Shown here: piece by piece, positions 24,857-33,873 of the stretch
How positions within the stretch are numbered: the first letter of the stretch is position 1
How the letters are laid out: each line of letters opens with the position of its first letter
Origin: DATBFG01 sp036558645
Lineage (GTDB): Bacteria > Acidobacteriota > Terriglobia > Terriglobales > Acidobacteriaceae
DNA: 64,000 nucleotides
Direction: 5' to 3'
Assembly (NCBI GenBank): GCA_036558645.1
Contig: DATBFG010000002.1
Location: 5,578 to 69,577 of the forward strand
The notes under the pieces: model-generated
What the model saw: only the letters and a program-made list of their open reading frames with translations
Databases searched by the model: none
Told to the model about the DNA's origin: nothing
Made by a program: the position numbers and the translations under genes

Positions 24857-25912
24857 TTACTTCATGATCAGTGCAGATGGCTGCGGTCCTGTGCTTACAA
24901 CCGGCGTTCCGATGCCCAGCGCACCGGTCGTTTTGATGCGTAAAGCGGAGATGTCCGATGAACCCACGTTGGCTACGTAGACCCACGTTCCGGAAGGATG
25001 AATCGCAATCCATACTGGCGTTGTACCAGTCGACGTGGTCGGTGGAGTGGTGGGCGTCAACACACCCGTCATGTCACCGATCTTGTACGACGACACCTGG
25101 TTGGATCGCTCATCGACGACGTAGAGGTACAAGTTTGCAGGGGAAACCGCCATTGCCGACGGCCCTAACCCAGCGGAGAAAGGAGATCCGTCGATGTTGG
25201 TGAGAGTTCCGTCCGAGGCGATGGTGTAAGCGCTTACGTTATTCGAGCCGCTATTCGCGACATACAGGTACTTCCCATCAACGCTGACAACACAAGCTAT
25301 CGGAGCGGTCCCGGTGGCAACGGGAAGAGACAGTGCCGTAAGTGCGCCGCCGGAATCGAATGAAAATGTAGAAACCGTATTATCAGCCGAGTTGGTGACG
25401 TAAAGAAAGCTGGCGGTCGGGGAGACGGCAACGCCAACGGGAGTGCCTCCGACCGGCGCCGTATTTACGAGCGCCAGAGTCGTTCCAGAGATTGAGAAGA
25501 TCGAAACGTCATTCGAAGTTTCATTGGCAACGAACAGCAGAGCTCCCGAGGAATCGATTGCCATCGCGCGTGGAGTCGAGCCAGTCGACACCGTGCTCCC
25601 CGTGGAAAGTGTCCCATCAGATCCTACCGAATAGCTTGTGATCGAGTTGTCGCCACGGTTTGCTACGAACAGGGCATCTCCGGCGGGAGTTAAAGCAATG
25701 GAGTTCGGAGTCGTGCCAGTATCCTGCTGCGTTGAATTTAGAGTAAGAGTTCCCTCCCCGAGATTCACATCGTACGAGGATACTTTTGTGTCGCCCTGCG
25801 TGGTGAGATACAGCTTGCCTGACCCACTCGGCGTGCTCTCCGTTTGATTGCAACCAGCCAGGATTATCAATTCGGCGGCAAGCAGCACACTCATCCAGGC
25901 GCGAAGCTTCAT
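24857..25912 (-). CDS. Beta-propeller lipoprotein (lactonase-fold repeats)
   Basis: A 351-residue exported protein with a lipobox (IILAGCNQ) and repeated blades of the 6-phosphogluconolactonase/YncE type: LFVANRGDNSITSYSV, LFVANETSNDVSIFSI, LYVTNSADNTVSTFSF and similar. The regular Asn-rich blade turns make a seven-bladed propeller likely. GGAG lies 10 bases before the ATG. It is convergent with lptFG. No catalytic residues can be assigned; binding or surface structure is the probable role. Confidence 0.75.
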   Translation of the reverse strand: MKLRAWMSVLLAAELIILAGCNQTESTPSGSGKLYLTTQGDTKVSSYDVNLGEGTLTLNSTQQDTGTTPNSIALTPAGDALFVANRGDNSITSYSVGSDGTLSTGSTVSTGSTPRAMAIDSSGALLFVANETSNDVSIFSISGTTLALVNTAPVGGTPVGVAVSPTASFLYVTNSADNTVSTFSFDSGGALTALSLPVATGTAPIACVVSVDGKYLYVANSGSNNVSAYTIASDGTLTNIDGSPFSAGLGPSAMAVSPANLYLYVVDERSNQVSSYKIGDMTGVLTPTTPPTTSTGTTPVWIAIHPSGTWVYVANVGSSDISALRIKTTGALGIGTPVVSTGPQPSALIMK

Positions 25913-26088
25913 CAGTGTTGGTCTCCGTCTGTAGCCTCGTGTTTACCGCAAGGCGGATCGAGGGATTTTGGGGTACTCACTTGTGTATCAGGAATGCATC
26001 GGAAGAGCAACTTCCGCTAGATTGGAACCACTTGAAGGAAACCGAGTTGCCTTACCTACTGGCGCAGATCTGGTTGACTTGCAGATCC

Positions 26089-27495
26089 TCAGGCCGTCGG
26101 CGCGGGAATCGGGGTCTGCACCCTTGTTTCTCGACGCCCTGCGAGCGGCAGTCTTATCTCAACGATCAAGCCACCCTCCGGACGATTGCTTGCTTTCACG
26201 GTTCCACCATGCAATCGGACGGCGCGTTCTGTGATAGCGAGACCGAGGCCAACGCCGCCGGTTTCGCGGCCGCGTGAATCATCGATGCGGTAGAACGGAA
26301 GAAAAAGCTTGTCGAGAGAACTCTCCGGAACACCCGGACCAAAATCCCCCACACGCAGTACCGCATGATCGCCGTCGGTATCGCGTTCTGCACTCAGCGT
26401 AACCTGGACGTCGGTGCCTTCCCAGGTATACCGCAGGGCGTTGCGCACAACGTTTTCAATGGCGCTATGAAGAACCTCAGCGTTTCCCTTTACGAGAAGA
26501 ACCTCCTCATTCACCACACGGACAAGCGAATTGCGGCTCTGTGCCTCGAAGTTCGCGTCATTTGCGACCTCGTCGATGAGCTCACTGAGGTCGACCGTGG
26601 AAGCCTTCATCCCGTCATGACCGCCTTCCAGGCGGGCCATGGTAAGAAGTCTCCCGATCAGCTCGTTCAGGCGTGTGGCTTCAAGATCAATACGATCGAT
26701 CGAGGCCTGTGCTTCCTCACCGCTTCGTTGCCGGACCAGTCCCAGTGCAACATTCAGCCGGGCCAGAGGAGAGCGCAACTCGTGCGAGATGTCATTCAAT
26801 AGACGGCTTTGTGCTTTCACCAGTGCTTCCAGGCGTCCAGCCATTGCGTCGAAGTCGCGGACCAGTTCAGCCATCTCGTCGCTGCGACGCGAGCTCGCAC
26901 CACCAGCGCGAGCGCTCAAGTCTCCGGCAGCAATTCGTTGGGTGGCCGCGCGGAGTCGTTCGACCGGCGAAGTCAAGTAGCGCGCAAGCAGAAAGCAAAC
27001 CAGTCCGGAAGAAAGAATCGAGATGAAAATCCCCAGGCCCGGAATCCCATTCGGACCGAACAACGCGCTGTTTTCCGGTGGAAGCTCGGCGACAAGAACG
27101 TAACTATGGCCATCGCCACCATCCGTCGTAGTACGGAGCAACTGAGGACCGGGACCGATTCGTCCGAGAAAGGAGTCGGCAGTACGAGCCTTGCCTTGAC
27201 GAACCCGCTCGATCCAGTGCGGAGTGCTGCGCCCAAGCAGCTCCTTGCCAGTTTCATCAAACAGGTAAAAACGCACGTGTTCGGTATCGTGAATTGGCTT
27301 GAGATACGCCCGTGCTGCGGTTGAGCCGCCTGTGTGATACGCCTGCACTGCACCGTTCAGATACTCCTCCTGGCGTGCCTGGACATTCGCAATCTCCCTC
27401 TGGGGGTGTGCTGCCAGGGTCAGAAGGATCGCGATCACCAGGAATAGTGCCTGGGCAAGCCAGTACGATAAGAAGATTTTCAGGAAGAGGCGCAT
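26089..27495 (-). CDS. cpxA: Sensor histidine kinase, CpxA-like
   Basis: A 468-residue membrane kinase: first helix near residues 5-28, a periplasmic domain, second helix near 155-175, a HAMP linker (LTSPVERLRAATQRIAAGDLS), the phospho-acceptor histidine in LNDISHELRSPLARL, and the ATP site with N box NALRYTWEG, DFGPGVPE and GVGLGLAI. It phosphorylates the regulator encoded just upstream: the regulator stop and this ATG share one base (TAATG), so translation is coupled. The divergent Spy/CpxP-like gene supports an envelope-stress role. Confidence 0.87.
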   Translation of the reverse strand: MRLFLKIFLSYWLAQALFLVIAILLTLAAHPQREIANVQARQEEYLNGAVQAYHTGGSTAARAYLKPIHDTEHVRFYLFDETGKELLGRSTPHWIERVRQGKARTADSFLGRIGPGPQLLRTTTDGGDGHSYVLVAELPPENSALFGPNGIPGLGIFISILSSGLVCFLLARYLTSPVERLRAATQRIAAGDLSARAGGASSRRSDEMAELVRDFDAMAGRLEALVKAQSRLLNDISHELRSPLARLNVALGLVRQRSGEEAQASIDRIDLEATRLNELIGRLLTMARLEGGHDGMKASTVDLSELIDEVANDANFEAQSRNSLVRVVNEEVLLVKGNAEVLHSAIENVVRNALRYTWEGTDVQVTLSAERDTDGDHAVLRVGDFGPGVPESSLDKLFLPFYRIDDSRGRETGGVGLGLAITERAVRLHGGTVKASNRPEGGLIVEIRLPLAGRRETRVQTPIPAPTA

Positions 27496-28208
27496 TAGGT
27501 ATTGCTCTCAGCCAACTGCCGCGGCCTGGCAAAAATATAGCCTACGCCGCGAACAGTCTTGATGTAGTCGGTCCCTCCGTCAGAATCGCCGAGTTTCTTC
27601 CGCACTTTGCTTACATGCATATCGATGCTGCGATCAAACGGAGAAAACTTGCGACTCAGTACAACCTCAGCGAGATGCTCTCTGGTTACGACGCGGCCTG
27701 CTTCGCGCAACAAGACCTCAAGCAAATTGAATTCGACAGAAGTCAAATCAATGGGTTGGCCCGCATGCCGCACGGTACGGGTGGCGGGATCAAGTTCGAT
27801 ATCTCCGACCTGCACCATCTGAGGAATTGTTGCCGGCCGCTCTCCCGAGGCGCTGCGGCGAAGGATGGCACGAATTCGCGCCACCAGTTCTCGCGGGTTA
27901 AAGGGCTTTGGCAGATAGTCGTCGGCACCGATCTCAAGTCCAACAATCCGATCTACATCCTCGCCACGCGCCGTCAGCAAAAGCACGGGAATTCGGGATG
28001 TGCCGCGGATTCGTCGTAGGACCTCAAATCCATTTAGCCCGGGCAACATGACATCGAGCACCACCAGAACATGATCTCCGCCAAGTGCCCGCTCCAAGCC
28101 CTTATTGCCATCGTAAACAGCCTCGACCTGAAAGCCCTCTGGCTGCAGATACTCGCTAACCAGGCTGCAGAGTTCCACGTCGTCGTCGATGACAAGTATG
28201 CTATCCAC
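27495..28208 (-). CDS. cpxR: OmpR-family response regulator, CpxR-like
   Basis: A 237-residue regulator with a complete receiver (acidic pair in VIDDDVEL, phospho-acceptor in VVLDVMLPG, Thr in LLLTARGED, Lys in LPKPFNPRE) and an OmpR-type winged helix (DLTSVEFNLLEVLL, FDRSIDMHVSKVRKKLG, IKTVRGVGYIF). The layout and sequence style match CpxR. Upstream, in the gap to the divergent Spy-like gene, is an exact copy of the known CpxR box (28280-28294), so both genes are probably its targets. Confidence 0.88.
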   Translation of the reverse strand: MDSILVIDDDVELCSLVSEYLQPEGFQVEAVYDGNKGLERALGGDHVLVVLDVMLPGLNGFEVLRRIRGTSRIPVLLLTARGEDVDRIVGLEIGADDYLPKPFNPRELVARIRAILRRSASGERPATIPQMVQVGDIELDPATRTVRHAGQPIDLTSVEFNLLEVLLREAGRVVTREHLAEVVLSRKFSPFDRSIDMHVSKVRKKLGDSDGGTDYIKTVRGVGYIFARPRQLAESNT

Positions 28209-28279
28209 AGTGTTCCCCTTCTTATTACATCAGGACTAGCCTTTCAGCGGTAAAGAATTGTTTCTGGCTTGCATCTGAC

Positions 28280-28294
28280 TTTACAAAACTTTAC
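28280..28294 (-). promoter_or_regulatory. CpxR-type box GTAAA-N5-GTAAA
   Basis: On the minus strand the sequence reads GTAAA GTTTT GTAAA, identical to the E. coli CpxR consensus GTAAA(N5)GTAAA. It lies 72 bases upstream of the cpxR-like start and 98 bases upstream of the Spy/CpxP-like start. A further GTAAA occurs at 28250-28254 on the plus strand. Confidence 0.65.
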
Positions 28295-28392
28295 TCGGGT
28301 TGACCCACTCTTGACTGCACTCCCTGCCGAAAAGTGTTCTCATGCACCCATACAGACGCCTTGAAAGGCGAGGCGTTTCGGAGGAGGAACAA

Positions 28393-28896
28393 ATGAAGTC
28401 GATTCGTACACAATTTTTAGCCATCGCGCTGGGAACGATCCTGACAGCCACCGCAGCATTTTCTCAGAGCGTCAAGCCCATCCATATGCACGAACATGGA
28501 ATGATGGGCAGCGACATTCTGAGGTTGTCCGACGCCCTGAGTCTTACCGATGACCAGGTTTCGCAGATGAAAGACATCATGGCGAAGGAAAAGCCCGCCA
28601 TGAAACCGCTGATGCAACAGATGTTCCAGAACCACGAGGCTCTGCAACAACTGGTGGAAAGCGGAAGCTTTGATGAAGCGAAGGTTCGCGCCTTGACAAC
28701 ACAGCAGGCACAGACCTTTCAAGAGATGGAATTTCAGCATGCTCGAGTGCAGTCGCAGATGTATCAACTACTGACTGCAGATCAAAAGACGAAGTTGGCC
28801 TCTATCCGCCAGAAGCACCAGGAACGCTGGCAACAGCGCATGCAGGAGAAGAACGACAACGGGACCAGCGGCGCAAACCCCACAAACAACGAGTAA
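28393..28896 (+). CDS. Spy/CpxP family periplasmic protein
   Basis: A 167-residue exported protein with a signal peptide ending at AAFSQ, then an all-helical domain with the two LTxxQ-type motifs of the Spy/CpxP family (LSLTDDQVSQM and LLTADQKTKL) and many Met, His and Gln residues. Family members act as ATP-independent chaperones or as inhibitors of the CpxA kinase; the Met/His content also suits metal sensing. GGAGGAGGAAC gives a strong SD for the ATG at 28393. It is divergent from the cpxR-cpxA pair. Confidence 0.82.
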   Translation: MKSIRTQFLAIALGTILTATAAFSQSVKPIHMHEHGMMGSDILRLSDALSLTDDQVSQMKDIMAKEKPAMKPLMQQMFQNHEALQQLVESGSFDEAKVRALTTQQAQTFQEMEFQHARVQSQMYQLLTADQKTKLASIRQKHQERWQQRMQEKNDNGTSGANPTNNE

Positions 28897-28913
28897 CGCT
28901 GGCCGATGACGGC

Positions 28914-28933
28914 GGGGAGGAAGCTTCCTCCCC
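28914..28933 (+). terminator. Perfect 20-base palindrome after the Spy-like gene
   Basis: GGGGAGGAAGCTTCCTCCCC is fully self-complementary and lies 17 bases after the stop codon. It would form a strong hairpin in RNA, though no T-tract follows. Confidence 0.45.
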
Positions 28934-28990
28934 TGCCCTAGCTCGAAGTTTCTTCCGGGGTTAGAAAATCAGTTGGAGATACTACGTTCT

Positions 28991-29224
28991 ATGTCTGCAG
29001 CAGGGACCTGCCAGTTCGAAGAGTTCGTTGACGCAGTAACATCAGAAATGGCTCTCGGTATGGCCGCCGCAGTCGAGAGATGGATGGCAGAAATCGAACT
29101 TGCTCTCACCGACTCTAATCTTACCAGTCTGGGCCGCCTCTACGCAGTGAAAGAAGTTGTTGGCAGATACAAGCAACTCACCGGCAAGGCAGACCTTCAG
29201 CGATCGCCCGTGCGGTATCCGTGA
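28991..29224 (+). CDS. Small hypothetical protein
   Basis: A 77-residue soluble, helical protein, MSAAGTCQFEEFVDAVTS onward, with a run of small and acidic residues and the end GRYKQLTGKADLQ. I do not recognise a family. A GGAG sequence lies 12 bases before the ATG; a TTG at 28973 would add six residues. It is followed after 9 bases by a small membrane ORF. Confidence 0.45.
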   Translation: MSAAGTCQFEEFVDAVTSEMALGMAAAVERWMAEIELALTDSNLTSLGRLYAVKEVVGRYKQLTGKADLQRSPVRYP

Positions 29225-29233
29225 ATTGGCAGT

Positions 29234-29377
29234 ATGACTCCTGAACGTCTCTCCGATCTACTGATGAAAGCAAACTGGCTCTTTCTGGCCGGGTGGGCGA
29301 TATTGTTAGTCGTCGCGTCATTGCTGGCGTTTCGACACACGGATGAGGAAGAGCCGCATAGCCCCGTCCGGATCTAG
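29234..29377 (+). CDS. Small single-span membrane protein (47 residues)
   Basis: Starts MTPERLSDLLMKANWL, has one hydrophobic helix (about residues 15-33, WLFLAGWAILLVVASLLAF) and an acidic end RHTDEEEPHSPVRI. It follows the preceding small gene by 9 bases in the same direction. A GC-rich hairpin GCCGGC-CCG-GCCGGC overlaps the stop (29377-29391). No family is recognised, and its reality rests on the clean membrane helix and the spacing. Confidence 0.4.
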   Translation: MTPERLSDLLMKANWLFLAGWAILLVVASLLAFRHTDEEEPHSPVRI

Positions 29378-29443
29378 CCGGCCCGGCCGGCGCTCAGTCA
29401 AAACTCCTGAAGCACCTCCTGCTAGAATCTCATCTACAGACGC

Positions 29444-31213
29444 ATGTTGCCCAAGAGCCTTCGCCCGTTATTCCCTTATCTGAAGAAATACCGCAAGGCC
29501 TTCGCCATTGGCATCATCTGTGTGTTCTTTAACAATGGGGTTTGGATTCTCTTTCCGCAGGTCATCGAATGGGCGATCGATGACCTTAGGCAGGCAGCCG
29601 CGCAGCACACTCCTCCCGCTCATTCCCTCTCTACCTACGCTCTGGCATTGTTGGGGGTCGCGGCTTTCAAAGGCATTTTTCAGTTTTTGACGCGCTGGAT
29701 CATGATTGGAATTTCGCGCGAGATTGAATTCGATCTTCGAAACGATCTTTTTCGCCACCTGGAAAGCCTCTCCTACTCTTTCTATCAGCGCACCCGCACC
29801 GGCGATATCATGGCCAAAGCCACAAACGACTTGAATGCAGTGCGCATGCTGCTTGGGCCGGCGATCATGTACTCGGCCAACACCATCGTGTTTACGGCCG
29901 GCGCGCTCGCATTCATGCTGTCGATCAGCCCTAAGCTGACGATCTACGCATTTCTGCCGCTGCCAGTTGTCAGCGTCGTGATCCAGTACTTCGGACGTCA
30001 AATCCACGAGCGCTTTGAGCGCATTCAAGCGATGTTCTCGGAGATCTCCGCTCGCACCCAGGAGAACTTCTCCGGAGCGCGAGTCATTCGTGCATACGTT
30101 CAAGAAGAACCGGAGATAGAAGCATTTGAGAAATCCAACAAGGAATACATTTATCGCAGCCTAAAGCTAGTGAGATTGATGGGCATGCTCTGGCCGACGC
30201 TCGAAACCATGCTCGGCTTTGCCATCGTGCTGGTGTTATGGCTCGGTGGCCGCGAGGTACTGCAAGGACGCATCACGGTCGGCCAGTTTGTCGCTTTCAA
30301 CACCTACATGGTGCAACTAACTTGGCCGGTCATCGCCTTGGGCTGGGTCATCAATATCTTCCAACGTGGCACTGCTTCTATGGGACGCATCAACGAGATT
30401 TTGGTCGAGAAACCCGAAATCGACGATGATGCGGCAGCTATTGCCCACGGCGAGCCGCTTCGTGATCTTCGTGGTGAGATCGAGTTTCGCCACCTGAATT
30501 TTGCCTACAATGGAACCGGCGTGTTGCATGACATCAATCTGCGTATCCCAGCAGGAAGCAGCCTCGCGATTGTTGGACCCACCGGTTCGGGAAAGTCGAC
30601 TCTTGTCGATTTGATACCTCGTATTTATGACGCAGCGCCGGGTGCCGTCCTGATCGATGGCAAGCCGATTCGTCAGTTCCCCCTCGATTTCCTGCGAAGA
30701 AAAATCGGCTTCGTTCCGCAGGAAACCTTTCTATTCAGTGAAACAATTCGGGAAAACATTGCATTCGGCAGCGAGGAAGCAAGCGATGAAGAAGTACGCC
30801 TTGCCGCAGAGGCCGCGAACATAGCGGGAGATATCGAGGACTTTGCCGAGAAATACCAAACCATGGTAGGAGAACGTGGTATCACGTTATCAGGTGGACA
30901 AAAGCAGCGCACCGCTATTGCGCGCGCCATCATTCGTAATCCCCGCATATTGATCCTCGACGATGCGTTGTCCAGTGTTGACACGCAAACCGAGGACAAG
31001 ATCCTGAATCATCTTCGGGAAATCATGCAGGGACGGACAACGATCTTCATTTCGCATCGGGTTTCGACAGTTCGCAACGCCGACCGGATCGCGGTTCTGC
31101 ACGGAGGTTGTATCGTTGAATTGGGCACTCACGATGAACTCATTGCCCTCAACGGCTACTACACCGATCTCTACAACAAGCAGTTGCTGGAAGAGGAACT
31201 GGCTGAAGTTTAA
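29444..31213 (+). CDS. ABC exporter, fused permease and ATPase (MsbA-like)
   Basis: A 589-residue half-transporter. Residues about 1-320 hold six membrane helices; residues 340-580 hold the ATPase with Walker A GPTGSGKST, the signature LSGGQKQRTAIARA, Walker B ILILDDALSSVD and the switch histidine in FISHRVS. It acts as a homodimer that flips lipids, peptides or small products outward. The following methyltransferase (26 bases away) and FAD reductase suggest export of a lipid-like product made by them, but this is inference; it could equally be a general multidrug or lipid exporter. Confidence 0.9.
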   Translation: MLPKSLRPLFPYLKKYRKAFAIGIICVFFNNGVWILFPQVIEWAIDDLRQAAAQHTPPAHSLSTYALALLGVAAFKGIFQFLTRWIMIGISREIEFDLRNDLFRHLESLSYSFYQRTRTGDIMAKATNDLNAVRMLLGPAIMYSANTIVFTAGALAFMLSISPKLTIYAFLPLPVVSVVIQYFGRQIHERFERIQAMFSEISARTQENFSGARVIRAYVQEEPEIEAFEKSNKEYIYRSLKLVRLMGMLWPTLETMLGFAIVLVLWLGGREVLQGRITVGQFVAFNTYMVQLTWPVIALGWVINIFQRGTASMGRINEILVEKPEIDDDAAAIAHGEPLRDLRGEIEFRHLNFAYNGTGVLHDINLRIPAGSSLAIVGPTGSGKSTLVDLIPRIYDAAPGAVLIDGKPIRQFPLDFLRRKIGFVPQETFLFSETIRENIAFGSEEASDEEVRLAAEAANIAGDIEDFAEKYQTMVGERGITLSGGQKQRTAIARAIIRNPRILILDDALSSVDTQTEDKILNHLREIMQGRTTIFISHRVSTVRNADRIAVLHGGCIVELGTHDELIALNGYYTDLYNKQLLEEELAEV

Positions 31214-31239
31214 CGCGTCCAGGAACATCCAGAGCCTTT

Positions 31240-31899
31240 ATGAAGCGAGTGCCCACTCCCGAATGGCTCGACTACGATCAAGGAACATCGGCGGAAGTCG
31301 AGGGGACACTCGCAGACTTGCGCAGAATCAATTCTTGGTTCGGTGGAATTACAACCTCAAGGGCCCTTGTTTCTCGCGCTGCGGAGGCCACCGGAAAATC
31401 TTCTCTCTCCCTATTGGAGGTGGCGGCCGGGGCCGGTTTCGTTCCACTCAGAATCCGCGAGGAACTTCGCACTCGTGGAGTGAACCTCCAGATCGTGCTT
31501 CTCGATCGGTCGGCATCTCACCTGAACGGAAACAACGGCATTGTGGGTGACGCGCTGGCACTGCCTTTCCCCGACAATACGTTTGACCTGGTTTCAAGCA
31601 CCTTGTTCGTACATCATTTATCTCCCGATCAGGTCGTGAGCTTTGGCAAAGAGGCGCTGCGGGTAGCGAAAACTGCCGTGATTATCAACGACCTTATCCG
31701 GCACAGGTTGCATCTGATGCTGGTCTACGCGGGACTCCCCTTGTACCGTAGCCGAATAACGCGTCACGATGCGCCGGCTTCGGTGCTCCAGGCCTACACG
31801 ACATCAGAGATGCGTGACCTCCTGAAACAGACTCCCGCCACGCGCGTCGAAATCACGCGTCACTACTTGTTCCGTATGGGCGCCATCGCATGGAAATGA
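31240..31899 (+). CDS. SAM-dependent methyltransferase (class I)
   Basis: A 219-residue methyltransferase with the glycine motif LLEVAAGAGFVPL, the acidic end of strand two in VLLDRSASHL, and LPFPDNTFDLVSSTLFVHHL at motif III/IV. This family (UbiE-like) is often found next to an FAD reductase and a type III polyketide synthase. Here the reductase follows with a 10-base overlap, but no polyketide synthase is present. It probably methylates a small aromatic or lipid intermediate in the cytoplasm. Confidence 0.8.
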   Translation: MKRVPTPEWLDYDQGTSAEVEGTLADLRRINSWFGGITTSRALVSRAAEATGKSSLSLLEVAAGAGFVPLRIREELRTRGVNLQIVLLDRSASHLNGNNGIVGDALALPFPDNTFDLVSSTLFVHHLSPDQVVSFGKEALRVAKTAVIINDLIRHRLHLMLVYAGLPLYRSRITRHDAPASVLQAYTTSEMRDLLKQTPATRVEITRHYLFRMGAIAWK

Positions 31900-32990
31900 T
31901 GAGCTATGACCTAGTTGTTGTCGGGGGCGGCCCGGCTGGCAGTTGTGCCGCTATTTGTGCGGCACGGGCGGGGATGCGCGTCCTTTTGCTTGAACGGGGA
32001 CAATTTCCACGCCACAAAGTCTGCGGTGAATTCGTTTCCTCCGAGTCACTCGCGCTGCTTGGGACGCTGCTGAGTACGAAACACGCGATGATTCTTCAGG
32101 AAGCGATCCGAGTCGAACGAGCTCGCATTTTTCTCGATGGTCGCATCGTGCACACCGATGTCAGCCCGCCGGCCGCGAGCATTGCTCGAGCGGATCTAGA
32201 TCTGGCGCTTTGGGAATCAGCGAAGAGCCTGGGAGTTGGGGCTTTCCCACAGACGACGGTTCAACGCATCGAGGGTACTGGTCCTTTTCAGGTTGTAACC
32301 ACTGCCGGAAGTTTTCACACCCGCTCGGTGATTGATGCATCCGGTCGCTGGTCGAATCTCTCGACGCAGAATGGGGGGGCCCACGAAAAATGGATCGGGT
32401 TAAAAGCTCACTTTGCCGAACTGAGTCCCTCGGAGTCTGTCGATCTGTATTTCTTCGATGGCGGCTATTGCGGAGTCGAGCCAGTATCCATGCGAGGCGA
32501 GGAAGCAAGCCGTGGTCGGATCAACGTTGCAGCCATGGTGCGCGCTGATGTCGCGAGTTCTTTGCCCGACGTCTTAGCCTGCCATTCGGACTTACTTCAG
32601 CGCTCTCGCGCATGGGAGCCTCTGACTCATCCTGTGAGCACGTCGCCGCTGATATTCCGCGAACCCAGCCCGGTACTCGGCAACAAGCTTTTGGTAGGAG
32701 ACGCCGCCGGGTTCATAGATCCGTTTGTGGGGGACGGAATTTCGTTGGCTTTGCGCAGCGGAGCGCTTGCAGTTGAGTGCCTGATTCCCTTGCACTGTGG
32801 CGAGGCCGATCTCGCAACAGCCGCGGATCAATATCGCAGGTCTTACGAGGAACGACTGAAGCCGATTTTTCGTGCGTCTTCCAGGCTGCGCACTCTCCTG
32901 CGCACGCCAAAGGTGATTCGCCGGCCAATTCTCATGGCCTTGGAGAATAACTCCACCATGAAGGGCTATTTGCTCCGAAAAACCAGATGA
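31890..32990 (+). CDS. FAD-dependent oxidoreductase, geranylgeranyl-reductase type
   Basis: A 366-residue flavoprotein with the dinucleotide motif VVVGGGPAGSCAA, the family motif FPRHKVCGEFVSSE after the second strand, a DASGRWS strand, and the late GDAAGFIDPFVGDGISLAL motif that places FAD. Members reduce isoprenoid double bonds or halogenate/oxidise polyketides. It overlaps the methyltransferase stop, so the two are co-translated and likely act on the same molecule. Confidence 0.83.
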   Translation: MEMMSYDLVVVGGGPAGSCAAICAARAGMRVLLLERGQFPRHKVCGEFVSSESLALLGTLLSTKHAMILQEAIRVERARIFLDGRIVHTDVSPPAASIARADLDLALWESAKSLGVGAFPQTTVQRIEGTGPFQVVTTAGSFHTRSVIDASGRWSNLSTQNGGAHEKWIGLKAHFAELSPSESVDLYFFDGGYCGVEPVSMRGEEASRGRINVAAMVRADVASSLPDVLACHSDLLQRSRAWEPLTHPVSTSPLIFREPSPVLGNKLLVGDAAGFIDPFVGDGISLALRSGALAVECLIPLHCGEADLATAADQYRRSYEERLKPIFRASSRLRTLLRTPKVIRRPILMALENNSTMKGYLLRKTR

Positions 32991-33053
32991 GAGCGAAATG
33001 CGAGGACAGGTTGCTCACTCGGCAGCATTGAGAATCGCGCAACGGAAGAGTGA

Positions 33054-33740
33054 CTATCGCACGACCAATACTTCCCTAACGTTGTCGCGCGTCAGGAAGA
33101 ACTTGATCGAGGCGAAATCGCGAAACAGATTTTCTATGTGGCGGTTATTGAAGACGCGCTGTAGCCGGAACCCAGCACCGGCATGGCGCGTTTCGATAGG
33201 TTGCATCTCAAGTACATCGGTGCCAGTGATATGGAACCGGTAGCACGGCGCGTCTGGCCCCGCCTCCTTGGTATGAAAGAAGGCTAGCAGCAATCCACCC
33301 GGCTTCAGCATAGACCAGAGCTTCCCGACGACGGGTTTGACCAGGCTCTCATCCATGTAGTCTGCGAGGTTCCAGCACAGCACAATGTCGAACTGAGCGT
33401 GCGGATAAACCAGGTTATCTGCCAGGAACTGCTTGGAGTCGAGTATGCGATTTCCCTGCTCATCGCGGGTGACCAGTGCCGGTTCGGTCGAGGCCACTAG
33501 TAAGTCTTCGCTATAGACCCGGTGCCCGTGTTCGGTGAGAAAGCGAATATTGTTTGGCGAGGTCGCTCCAAGGTCGAGGACGCAGAGCGCGTCTTCCGAA
33601 GCCAGCACACGCGACAACTCCGCCATGCCGCTGGAGCGGCGCGAAATGCGGACGGGTCCGGCTGCCGGCGTTCGATCGGACCTCGGCGAGGCGGACGAGT
33701 TACGAAATAGTTTCATGAAACCCTGGCTAACGGACGCCAT
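33054..33740 (-). CDS. Class I SAM-dependent methyltransferase-like protein
   Basis: A 228-residue protein with CVLDLGATSPNNIRFL in place of the usual glycine-rich SAM loop, then a post-motif strand FDIVLCWNLADYM and KPGGLLLAFF (motif VI). The weak first motif means SAM binding is likely but not certain. The N-terminal 40 residues are serine/arginine/proline rich and probably disordered. ATGs at 33740 and 33716 are both possible. It lies 133 bases downstream of the bactofilin gene on the same strand; no functional link is evident. Confidence 0.65.
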   Translation of the reverse strand: MASVSQGFMKLFRNSSASPRSDRTPAAGPVRISRRSSGMAELSRVLASEDALCVLDLGATSPNNIRFLTEHGHRVYSEDLLVASTEPALVTRDEQGNRILDSKQFLADNLVYPHAQFDIVLCWNLADYMDESLVKPVVGKLWSMLKPGGLLLAFFHTKEAGPDAPCYRFHITGTDVLEMQPIETRHAGAGFRLQRVFNNRHIENLFRDFASIKFFLTRDNVREVLVVR

Positions 33741-33873
33741 AGTGATGTTCGGCTCCGGGCCTACCCACTAAATATATCGTGAGTCTTATCAGAGGGAACC
33801 GGATAAACCTTCATCTTTCCGGTTACGGGAGTACTCACCGCGGATGGTGGCTGCGGCGACTTGGCTTCCAACC

